Below the pieces are notes generated by a model. The model saw nothing but the letters and a program-made list of their open reading frames with translations. It was not told the DNA's origin and did not search any database. The position numbers and the translations under genes were made by a program. A stretch of DNA of 6,550 bases from Thioglobus_A sp964344985 (GTDB lineage Bacteria; Pseudomonadota; Gammaproteobacteria; PS1; Pseudothioglobaceae). The stretch's first letter is position 1; every line of letters starts with the position of its first letter. The stretch spans positions 1-6,550 of the forward strand of contig CAYFPI010000025.1 in NCBI GenBank assembly GCA_964344985.1. Direction: 5' to 3'. Shown here one piece after another: positions 1-5,636 of this stretch.

Positions 1-284
<284 letters not shown>

Positions 285-473
285 ATAACACCCAAATTAT
301 TTGAATAAGTTATTATTCAATCCATAGTTTTTGTGTTGGTGTGTCATGCAATACGCTGATAAGCGACAAACTTACAACATGTATTAATTGTTATATCTTC
401 TGATTATTTCAATCAAGGTATAAAAACTTTTTAATTCGCAAGCGCTGCATTTATTGCAGCGTTGCAGCCAGTT
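285..473 (+). other. 23S-5S internal transcribed spacer
   Basis: This spacer of about 190 bases holds no tRNA and no open frame. Its start (ATAACACCC) and a later GTTGGTGTG (near 335) can pair through ACACC/GGTGT, as expected for the precursor stem that follows 23S. A perfect hairpin lies inside that loop: TTGAATAA (301-308), loop GTTA, TTATTCAA (313-320). A second, stronger hairpin at 438-465 is listed separately. The spacer is AT-rich and probably contains only RNA-processing signals. Confidence 0.75.
438..465 (+). other. Stem-loop just upstream of 5S rRNA
   Basis: CGCTGCA (443-449) pairs perfectly with TGCAGCG (455-461) around the loop TTTAT. The helix continues with GCAA (438-441) pairing TTGC (462-465), past one bulged G at 442. 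It ends 8 bases before the inferred 5S start and has no T-run, so it is not a terminator. A role in 5S precursor processing is the likely use, by position only. Confidence 0.6.
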
Positions 474-592
474 TGCTTAGTGACAATAGCGAGTGTGAAC
501 CACCTGATCCCATCCCGAACTCAGAAGTGAAACCACTTAGCGCCGATGGTAGTGTGGGGTCTCCCCATGTGAGAGTAGGACATTGCTAAGCT
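474..592 (+). rRNA. rrf: 5S ribosomal RNA
   Basis: This is a complete 5S rRNA of about 119 bases, the usual bacterial length. The central signatures CCGAACTCAGAAGTGAAAC, AGCGCCGATGGTAGTGTGG and GTCTCCCCATG followed by GAGAGTAGG are intact and nearly identical to the E. coli sequence. The closing helix I pairs GCTTAG (475-480) with CTAAGC (586-591); this sets both ends to within a base or two. It follows the 23S gene in the same operon and is followed 8 bases later by the operon terminator. Confidence 0.97.
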
Positions 593-600
593 TTAAATTC

Positions 601-640
601 AAAATACCCCAACACTCAATGAGTGTTGGGGTATTTTTTT
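601..640 (+). terminator. Intrinsic terminator of the rRNA operon
   Basis: The arms 601-617 and 621-637 are perfectly complementary over 17 bp, with core CCCCAACACTC / GAGTGTTGGGG. They are separated by a three-base loop (AAT), and the T-run 634-640 overlaps the outer stem. This is an unusually strong rho-independent terminator placed directly after 5S, and it should insulate the transporter operon downstream from rRNA transcription. Confidence 0.95.
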
Positions 641-652
641 GTCTGAATTTCG

Positions 653-687
653 TGCTTAGTCATTATCTGAATAATAATAACTAAGCA
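653..687. repeat. Inverted repeat / hairpin after the rRNA terminator
   Basis: TGCTTAGT (653-660) and ACTAAGCA (680-687) are perfect complements. After one mismatch (C661/A679) the helix continues with ATTAT (662-666) against ATAAT (674-678), leaving a 7-base loop. No T-run follows, so it is not a simple terminator. It lies between the rRNA terminator and the predicted transporter promoter. The left arm is identical to the first eight bases of the 5S gene (474-481). Function unknown; an operator, a cruciform or a relic of a 5S closing helix are options. Confidence 0.6.
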
Positions 688-748
688 TCGTGCCAATATC
701 GTATTCATATTTGTACTTGTTAATTGTCTTCCAAAAATATTTCCACAC

Positions 749-776
749 TTTGTATAAGAATAATTTCTGATATACT
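749..776 (+). promoter_or_regulatory. Predicted sigma-70 promoter for the TRAP operon
   Basis: TATACT (771-776) is a good -10 box and is preceded by TG at 768-769, giving an extended -10 (TGATATACT). The best -35 candidate is the weak TTTGTA at 749-754 with a 16-base spacer; an extended -10 can compensate for a poor -35. Transcription would begin near 783, leaving a leader of about 35 bases before the start codon at 817. Apart from the weak candidates mentioned, 641-816 holds no gene. Confidence 0.5.
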
Positions 777-806
777 CTTATAACTTTTAAATATTTATTA
801 ACTATT

Positions 807-811
807 GGGGG
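807..811 (+). promoter_or_regulatory. Ribosome binding site of the TRAP binding protein
   Basis: GGGGG lies five bases before ATG 817 and can pair with the CCUCC of 16S rRNA with one G-U wobble. This favours ATG 817 over the in-frame TTG at 805, which overlaps this site and has no binding site of its own. Confidence 0.6.
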
Positions 812-816
812 TTTTT

Positions 817-1938
817 ATGAGTGCTAAATTTTTGTCATTTGCTTCAGTTTTAACTGTGGCTTCTGCATTATTTTTTACAGGTTGTACTGCTGACAACGAT
901 CAGAGTACTGCCTCTTATTCAACTAATTCAAATACTAAGGCTGCCAAGCCTATTGAATGGAAACTTGCCATGACTTGGCCAGATGGTTTACCACCTTTTG
1001 CGCATACCGTTGAACGATTCGCTGACAATGTGAACAAAATGAGTGATGGCAGGCTTACGATCCGTATTGATGGCAAAAATAAACACAAGGCGGCTTTAGG
1101 TATTTTAGATATGGTTAAGTCGGGTCAATATGAGATGGGGCATACAGCTTCTTATTATTGGAAAGGTAAAGACGTCAACACGATGCCTTTTACCACTATG
1201 CCTTTTGGTATGACTACGGCTGAGCAGGATGCTTGGTATTTTCATGGTGGTGGTAAAGAGTTGGCGCAGAAAGTATATGATCGTCATGGAGTTAGACAAT
1301 ATCAAGGTGGCAGTACCGGTAATCAGATGGGCGGTTGGTTTAGAAAAGAGATTAACTCTGCAGAAGACCTAAAAGGTTTAAAAATGCGTATCCCAGGTTT
1401 TGCAGGCAATGTTTTGTCTGAATTTGGTGTGGCCGTTACTAATTTACCGGCAGGTGAATTATATACAGCGCTTGAACGCGGTACGATTGATGCACTAGAA
1501 TGGGTGGGTCCTGGCATGGATATTAATATGGGCTTCCATAAAGTTGCACCTTATTATTACACGGGTTGGCATGAGCCAGCTACCGATCTTCAGTTTTTGA
1601 TTAATCAAAAGGCTTTTGACAAGCTACCTGCTGATCTTCAGTCTATTGTTGAAAACGCTATTCATGTTTCTAAGGCGACTATGTATTATGAGAATTATGC
1701 GCAAAGTGCTGAAGCGTGGGCTAAGATTAAAACAGACTATCCACATATCAAGGTTAAAACATTCCCTAGTGAATTGTTAGCAGAAATGAAAAAAGTTAAC
1801 CAACGTTTAGTGGAAGAAACATCTGCTAAAGATCCTTTATTTAAAGAAATTATTGATTCACAAACAGACTTTATGTCTAAGGCTCGAGAGTGGACAATAA
1901 TGTCTGACTATGGTTATTTGAAAGATAATCTAGAATAA
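817..1938 (+). CDS. dctP: TRAP transporter substrate-binding protein, TakP-like, predicted lipoprotein
   Basis: This is the extracytoplasmic solute receptor of a tripartite ATP-independent periplasmic (TRAP) transporter; it captures the substrate and passes it to DctQM. The ATG gives 373 residues. Residues 1-23 form a signal peptide (basic K4, hydrophobic core) ending in the lipobox-like FTGC, so Cys23 is probably lipidated; a low-complexity linker (about 24-44) follows. The mature domain (about 46-373) has landmarks I associate with TakP-type receptors: EMGHTASYYW (106-115), TGNQMGGWFRK (167-177), MRIPGFAG (190-197) and DALEWVGP (225-232). Arg191 matches the carboxylate-binding arginine of TRAP receptors; Gln170, Glu228 and Trp229 fall where TakP binds a 2-oxoacid and a cation, from memory of that structure. 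A small 2-oxo or hydroxy acid is therefore the inferred substrate; annotation pipelines often call this group mannitol/chloroaromatic. The symbol is family-level only. A hairpin separates it from dctQ. Confidence 0.93.
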   Translation: MSAKFLSFASVLTVASALFFTGCTADNDQSTASYSTNSNTKAAKPIEWKLAMTWPDGLPPFAHTVERFADNVNKMSDGRLTIRIDGKNKHKAALGILDMVKSGQYEMGHTASYYWKGKDVNTMPFTTMPFGMTTAEQDAWYFHGGGKELAQKVYDRHGVRQYQGGSTGNQMGGWFRKEINSAEDLKGLKMRIPGFAGNVLSEFGVAVTNLPAGELYTALERGTIDALEWVGPGMDINMGFHKVAPYYYTGWHEPATDLQFLINQKAFDKLPADLQSIVENAIHVSKATMYYENYAQSAEAWAKIKTDYPHIKVKTFPSELLAEMKKVNQRLVEETSAKDPLFKEIIDSQTDFMSKAREWTIMSDYGYLKDNLE

Positions 1939-1956
1939 TTATTTGTTCAATCCTAT

Positions 1957-1986
1957 AATGCCTGCTCAATTAGCAGGCATTTTTTT
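1957..1986 (+). terminator. Intercistronic terminator-like hairpin between dctP and dctQ
   Basis: AATGCCTGCT (1957-1966) pairs perfectly with AGCAGGCATT (1972-1981) around the loop CAATT, followed by a T-run through 1986. It has every feature of an intrinsic terminator, yet dctQ begins only 12 bases later on the same strand with no promoter in between. The likely role is partial termination and 3'-end protection of the dctP message, so that binding protein is made in excess over the membrane subunits. Confidence 0.85.
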
Positions 1987-1998
1987 AACTCAATTACG

Positions 1999-2517
1999 AT
2001 GCATTTTTTAGAACGTATTACTGATCGTTTTTCTAATTATCTTGGTAGTGTCATTGCTTTTATTTTGATACTAATGATGTTTAATGTTGCTTATGATGCG
2101 CTCAGTCGCTATCTGTTTAATACCAATTTAGTTGCTTTGCAAGAATTAGAATGGCACCTATTTTCAGCACTTATTCTATTAGGTCTCTCCTATGCGCTAA
2201 ATTCTGAATCTCATGTTCGTGTTGATATTATTTACACAAATTTTTCATTAAAAACTAAAGCCCTGGTAAATATGTTTGGCGTTGTGGCATTTATTCTTCC
2301 TCTTGCGTTATTAGTATTGGTTGGGTCTCTAGGTTTTGTTCAAGAATCGTTTGTCTTTATGGAAAAAAGTGGCGATCCCGGCGGATTGCCTTATCGATTT
2401 GTTATTAAAAGCCTGATTTCTTTATCGTTTTTTATTTTGATTGTTACATCAGTTGGTTATTTTGCGCGTTACTTTAACCTTTACAAACGCTTAAGTAACT
2501 CCAAGGAGGTGTTATGA
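1999..2517 (+). CDS. dctQ: TRAP transporter small permease subunit (DctQ family)
   Basis: This is the small inner-membrane subunit that pairs with DctM and helps dock the binding protein. The 172 residues are typical of the family and show four hydrophobic helices, at about 14-34, 51-67, 86-112 and 136-157. Family landmarks are RYLFN (37-41) after helix 1, ELEWHLF (49-55), HVRVDI (72-77) and SGDPGGLPYRFVIK (124-137); the last is typical of the subgroup that accompanies TakP-like receptors. ATG 1999 is chosen because MHFLERITDRF gives the usual amphipathic start. No Shine-Dalgarno sequence is visible in front of it, and the upstream hairpin ends 12 bases away, so expression is probably low. 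The stop overlaps the dctM start by four bases (ATGA), which points to translational coupling. Confidence 0.93.
   Translation: MHFLERITDRFSNYLGSVIAFILILMMFNVAYDALSRYLFNTNLVALQELEWHLFSALILLGLSYALNSESHVRVDIIYTNFSLKTKALVNMFGVVAFILPLALLVLVGSLGFVQESFVFMEKSGDPGGLPYRFVIKSLISLSFFILIVTSVGYFARYFNLYKRLSNSKEVL
2503..2510 (+). promoter_or_regulatory. Strong ribosome binding site of dctM, inside dctQ
   Basis: AAGGAGGT is a near-complete match to the anti-Shine-Dalgarno sequence, three bases before ATG 2514 and inside the last codons of dctQ. It contrasts with dctQ, which has no visible site, and it fixes the dctM start. Confidence 0.85.
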
Positions 2518-3860
2518 TCGGTCTAGTTATGTTTGTAACTGGGCTTGTTATGCTCTTAATTGGCTTTCCAGTTGCATTTACATTTGGCGCTGTTGCAGTA
2601 TTTTTTGGTGTTTTATCTGGCGTGCTTGATGCTTTTTCCGATGGCGCTGCTATTATTCAGGGTTTTGCCAATGCACAAATGATGTTTGCGATGATGCCAC
2701 ATCGTATTTGGAGCATCATGAATAATACTATTTTAATGGCGATACCGTTATTTATTTTAATGGGCCTTGTTCTGCAAAAAACCAAACTAGCCGAGCGCCT
2801 GTTAGAGTCGATGGGTTTCTTATTTGGCGAAGTCCGTGGTGGTTTGGCAATTAGTACGATTTTAGTGGGTTCTCTACTTGCCGCATCAACTGGTGTTGTT
2901 GGTGCTAGTGTTGTTGCTATGGGTGTTATTTCATTACCTGTTATGTTGAAATATCATTACTCTAAGTCATTAGCAACTGGCACAATCTGCGCTTCGGGAA
3001 CGTTAGGACAAATTATTCCACCTTCTATCGTCTTGATTATACTGGGTGATGTATTTAATCAACCAGTTGGCGACTTGTTTAAGGCTGCGCTATTGCCTGG
3101 CTTAGTGTTGGTGGCACTTTATATTATTTATATACTGATTGCGGCACACCTAAATCCTAATGTAGCGCCAGCGGTTCAACTTGATGAGTCAGACCGCAGT
3201 AAAAAAATGCAGATTAAAGATGCGCTAATTGCAATTATTCCGCCGCTGTCTTTAATTATTGTTGTGTTAGGCTCTATCTTTGCTGGCGTTGCAACACCAA
3301 CTGAATCTTCAGCTATTGGTTGTGTTGGTGCAATTTTATTATCTATCCTTTATAAGAAATTTTCTTTTGCTATGTTGATGGATGCGGCACGCGAAACCGC
3401 CAAAGTAACCGCTATGGTTTTTGCTATTCTTATCAGCGCAACTGAGTTATCTATGATATTTACCTATACTGGTGGAGACGCAATTGTTGAGCAATTTATG
3501 TTGTCTCTTCCAGGTGAAAAATGGGGTTTTATTATTCTATCAATGATTGTTATTTTGATCCTAGGATTTTTTATTGATTTTGTTGAAATCTCTTACATTA
3601 TTGTGCCAATTTTGGTTCCAATTGTTGATGCATTAGGCATTAATCCAGTTTGGTTTGCTATCTTGATTGCCATGAACTTGCAAACGTCATTTCTAACTCC
3701 GCCGTTTGGTTTTAGCCTGTTTTACTTAAAAGGTGTAGCGCCACCGAGCGTCAGCACTATCGATATCTATCGCGGCGTGATCCCATTTATCGTTATTCAA
3801 ATTTTGGTTTTGGCATCGATTATTGCTTTTCCGCAATGGTATGGTGGGTTTGCTTATTAA
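2514..3860 (+). CDS. dctM: TRAP transporter large permease subunit (DctM family)
   Basis: This is the large inner-membrane subunit that forms the transport path of the TRAP system and, in studied members, couples uptake to a sodium gradient. It has 448 residues and about a dozen hydrophobic segments from residue 3 to 440, with a hydrophilic loop near 212-235. Conserved DctM signatures are GQIIPPSIVLI (165-175), FAGVATPTESSAIG (256-269), FIDFVEIS (353-360) and QTSFLTPPFGFSLFYLKG (390-407). The length is complete, with no frameshift seen. It begins in the dctQ stop (ATGA overlap) behind a strong ribosome binding site, so the two membrane subunits are co-translated. Together with the upstream receptor it makes a full three-gene transporter. 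Its substrate cannot be read from this subunit. Confidence 0.95.
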   Translation: MIGLVMFVTGLVMLLIGFPVAFTFGAVAVFFGVLSGVLDAFSDGAAIIQGFANAQMMFAMMPHRIWSIMNNTILMAIPLFILMGLVLQKTKLAERLLESMGFLFGEVRGGLAISTILVGSLLAASTGVVGASVVAMGVISLPVMLKYHYSKSLATGTICASGTLGQIIPPSIVLIILGDVFNQPVGDLFKAALLPGLVLVALYIIYILIAAHLNPNVAPAVQLDESDRSKKMQIKDALIAIIPPLSLIIVVLGSIFAGVATPTESSAIGCVGAILLSILYKKFSFAMLMDAARETAKVTAMVFAILISATELSMIFTYTGGDAIVEQFMLSLPGEKWGFIILSMIVILILGFFIDFVEISYIIVPILVPIVDALGINPVWFAILIAMNLQTSFLTPPFGFSLFYLKGVAPPSVSTIDIYRGVIPFIVIQILVLASIIAFPQWYGGFAY

Positions 3861-3870
3861 GTACTAAACT

Positions 3871-4004
3871 AAAATTTAGGAAATAATCAAAACCATTCTA
3901 AAAATAATATAAAAACCCATTTTTATTTCAAAATAGGGCTATTTTCTATTAAAAATATCCACAAAATAGAGCTCTATAGCCACTTTTGTAAAAATTTAGG
4001 AAAT
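3871..4004. repeat. 14-bp direct repeat flanking an AT-rich intergenic segment
   Basis: AAAATTTAGGAAAT occurs at 3871-3884 and again at 3991-4004, exactly 120 bases apart, in the convergent space between dctM and trxC. The interval holds AAAATAG at 3930-3936 and 3963-3969, its complement CTATTTT at 3939-3945, and the palindrome ATAGAGCTCTAT at 3966-3977. No open frame, transposase trace or terminal inverted repeat is visible. It may be a small degenerate intergenic repeat unit or the footprint of a deletion or insertion; its AT-richness makes chance possible. Confidence 0.5.
3909..3938 (-). terminator. Candidate weak terminator downstream of trxC
   Basis: Read on the - strand, CCC (3938-3936) pairs with GGG (3918-3916) and TTTT (3933-3930) with AAAA (3924-3921), with a two-base internal mismatch and a five-base loop. 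The T-rich tail TTTTTAT follows (3915-3909). It lies about 90 bases past the trxC stop. On the + strand the same hairpin, followed by a T-rich stretch (3940-3950), might also serve dctM. The stem is short, so this is tentative. Confidence 0.35.
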
Positions 4005-4029
4005 GTTTAAAATCACCTAATGTCTGACT

Positions 4030-4452
4030 TTATAAGTGTTGATTAACCCAATTGGTAAAATCTGGCGCACTTAGTGCACCTGATACACGATCAATTTCTT
4101 TCCCGTTTTTAAACATTACTAACGTTGGGATAGAGCGGATGCTATATTTAGCAGAAATGGCTTGCTCGGCTTCGGTTTCAATTTTAATAAAACGCGCTTT
4201 AGGCTCTAGTTGTGCTGCGGCTTGTTTAAAAGTAGGGGCAAATTGTTGACATGGGCCACACCAAGTTGCCCAAAAATCCACCACCAAGAGTTCATCGGTT
4301 TTTTCAATGGCACGCATAAGTTGTGTTCCAGTCATCGAGATCGGTTCACCTTTATATAAAGGATTTTTGCATTTTCCACATTTTGGATTGCTGTCTAATT
4401 TTTCCTCTGGAACTTTGTTGAGTCCGCCACAACTGGTGCACATGGTAATCAT
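4030..4452 (-). CDS. trxC: Thioredoxin 2 (zinc-finger thioredoxin)
   Basis: This is a cytoplasmic disulfide reductase of the Trx2 type, which reduces protein disulfides using electrons from thioredoxin reductase. It has 140 residues, about the length of E. coli TrxC. The N-terminal zinc-binding module shows two CxxC pairs, Cys5/Cys8 and Cys25/Cys28. The thioredoxin fold follows, with DFWATWCGPC (59-68) giving the active site WCGPC at 64-68, and the cis-proline loop SIPT (107-110, Pro109). FKNGKEIDRVSGA (114-126) is the usual late strand. All key residues are present. The start at 4452 is favoured over the internal Met4 because AGGAG lies six bases upstream. In E. coli, trxC is induced by OxyR; no OxyR site is recognised here. 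It is the last of three - strand genes, 63 bases after the unknown gene. Confidence 0.96.
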   Translation of the reverse strand: MITMCTSCGGLNKVPEEKLDSNPKCGKCKNPLYKGEPISMTGTQLMRAIEKTDELLVVDFWATWCGPCQQFAPTFKQAAAQLEPKARFIKIETEAEQAISAKYSIRSIPTLVMFKNGKEIDRVSGALSAPDFTNWVNQHL

Positions 4453-4458
4453 AAATAT

Positions 4459-4463
4459 CTCCT
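4459..4463 (-). promoter_or_regulatory. Ribosome binding site of trxC
   Basis: On the - strand AGGAG ends six bases before ATG 4452. The spacing suits this start; the alternative Met4 codon would be 15 bases away. Further upstream, TATAGT at about 4480-4475 is a possible -10 box, without a convincing -35. Confidence 0.75.
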
Positions 4464-4515
4464 AATTGTTTATAACTATAAGGGTTATCTATGGACAGTT
4501 TGTATTAATTGCAAG

Positions 4516-5184
4516 CTAGGCAATATGATCGCTTGAAGATTTATTTTGTAGTTTTGTTTCCTTGCGTTTAGCTTTATTACGTTTTGAGCGTGGAATTTTG
4601 TTTTCTTTGCGTTTTATTTTTTCTTCTTTGGTGATGATTTGTTCAACCGATACTAACTCATCCACACTTTTTTTGATAGATTTAAAGGCTTTTGGCGCTT
4701 GAATTTCAACCATCTGCTGTACGATCCATTTTTCATCAGTCTCTGTCATGGCTTTTTGAACTTTTTCGCCAAAGTAGCGCATGAATAAATAATTCGGCTC
4801 ATTATCCTTAAATTCATAATCCGAGTAGTCTTGCGAACGAGCATTATAGGCGTTTACAAACTCTTGCCAGTGATCTCCCGGGCCGATTCTATCTTCTTTG
4901 TTTTCTTGGTAATAATCTGCTGATTGTTTGGCAAGTAAGATGATAAGTTCTTGTCGTTTCTGCCCATCTAGTGTGTCAAATACTAGGCGATCAACACATT
5001 GTATTAGGTAGCATAAGTATTCTTGAATAACATCAAATACTTGAGCTTTTTCAATAACAAATGCTTCGTTGATTAGGTCTTCAAGATGATTTTTAGTAAT
5101 GCGCCAAGAATTAAATGCTAACGCACCAGCAATGTCTTCAATGGTTTTTTCTTGGGATTTGTGCCAAGTGCTTTTAACTCTCAT
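4516..5184 (-). CDS. Uncharacterised protein with basic C-terminal tail
   Basis: I cannot assign a function. The 222-residue product has no signal peptide or membrane helix and should be cytoplasmic. Residues 1-180 look like one mainly helical domain; landmarks are MRVKSTWHK (1-9), IAGALAFNSWR (18-28), CVDRLVFDTL (63-72), GPGDHWQEF (101-109), YNARSQDYSDYEF (113-125) and MRYFGEKV (135-142). The opening and the GPGD and FGE patches resemble, from memory, a conserved hypothetical family in beta- and gammaproteobacteria. Residues about 186-214 are extremely Lys/Arg-rich, probably disordered and possibly RNA- or ribosome-binding. The start is the first possible one: an in-frame TAG lies nine bases upstream. 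There is no Shine-Dalgarno sequence. It lies between the rhodanese (80 bases upstream) and trxC (63 bases downstream) on the same strand, so an operon is possible but loosely spaced. Confidence 0.85.
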   Translation of the reverse strand: MRVKSTWHKSQEKTIEDIAGALAFNSWRITKNHLEDLINEAFVIEKAQVFDVIQEYLCYLIQCVDRLVFDTLDGQKRQELIILLAKQSADYYQENKEDRIGPGDHWQEFVNAYNARSQDYSDYEFKDNEPNYLFMRYFGEKVQKAMTETDEKWIVQQMVEIQAPKAFKSIKKSVDELVSVEQIITKEEKIKRKENKIPRSKRNKAKRKETKLQNKSSSDHIA

Positions 5185-5264
5185 GCAATGCTATTTTTTT
5201 ACATCAATAGATTTGAGATTTTAACAAGCAACATGGAGCTAATCACTCAAATTATTTGGGCAAA

Positions 5265-5552
5265 TTAGTCGCAAGTATAGTTTCTGAAAGAACCTAGATC
5301 GTAAACGTCTTCAAAACCCATTTGAATAAGATAGTTTTTAGCTGTTGATGAGCGAGCACCACTCACACAATACAAAACAATAGCTTTATCTTTACTGATC
5401 ACCTTGTCTGCACTCATAATGGCCTGCAGGGGTAAATTAATGGCATTTGGTAGTGCGCCACGAGCAAATTCTGCAGAAGATCTAACGTCAACAAGTTGAG
5501 CTCCTTCAGACAATAGTTTGCACGCATCAGCTGATGAAAATGAGTTAAACAT
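5265..5552 (-). CDS. Single-domain rhodanese-like sulfurtransferase
   Basis: This small protein of 95 residues carries one rhodanese domain. Such proteins move sulfane sulfur (from thiosulfate, polysulfide or persulfides) through a cysteine persulfide. Landmarks are VDVRSSAEFARGALPNAINLP (21-41) and the active-site loop YCVSGARSS (61-69), with Cys62 as the catalytic cysteine and Arg67 closing the loop. The end is short and slightly unusual: the common GG near the C-terminus is GS (87-88), and a second cysteine, Cys94, is the next-to-last residue. No signal peptide is seen, so it should be cytoplasmic. The start at 5552 gives a standard domain length; only a weak GGA lies upstream. It is divergent from serS across 84 bases and leads the - strand group that ends with trxC. 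Thiosulfate reduction, persulfide trafficking and sulfur-oxidation side roles are all possible. Confidence 0.92.
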   Translation of the reverse strand: MFNSFSSADACKLLSEGAQLVDVRSSAEFARGALPNAINLPLQAIMSADKVISKDKAIVLYCVSGARSSTAKNYLIQMGFEDVYDLGSFRNYTCD

Positions 5553-5586
5553 AGTATAATTCCGTAAATAAGTTTTGTTTGAAAAG

Positions 5587-5601
5587 TCTAGTTCAACTAG
5601 A
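5587..5601. promoter_or_regulatory. Perfect inverted repeat in the rhodanese-serS divergent region
   Basis: TCTAGTT (5587-5593) and AACTAGA (5595-5601) are perfect complements around a central C. The repeat sits near the middle of the 84-base space between two divergent starts, where it could bind a dimeric regulator. TTGAAC within it on the - strand could also be a -35 box for the rhodanese gene, and TATATA (5612-5617) a -10 box for serS, but neither has a good partner at normal spacing. No known operator is recognised. Confidence 0.4.
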
Positions 5602-5636
5602 GATTCAAATCTATATAAGGAATCTATTATATAACA

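Noticed and set aside
285..473. Possible tRNA gene in the 23S-5S spacer
   Set aside because: The hairpins do not form a cloverleaf, and no TTCNANNC-type T-loop or CCA-like end is present.
805..816. Earlier TTG start for the TRAP receptor
   Set aside because: It would overlap the G-run that serves as ribosome site for ATG 817, adds only MGVF before a normal signal peptide, and has no ribosome site of its own.
1105..1517. Two short - strand open frames inside the receptor gene
   Set aside because: Both are shadows of a well-supported gene and lack ribosome sites and family features.
4052..4249. 65-residue + strand open frame inside trxC
   Set aside because: It is antisense to a complete, motif-bearing trxC.
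5211..5252. ATTTGAG / CTCAAAT inverted repeat between the rhodanese and the unknown gene
   Set aside because: The arms are only 7 bp with a 28-base loop and no T-run, so it is too weak for a terminator and easily due to chance in AT-rich DNA.
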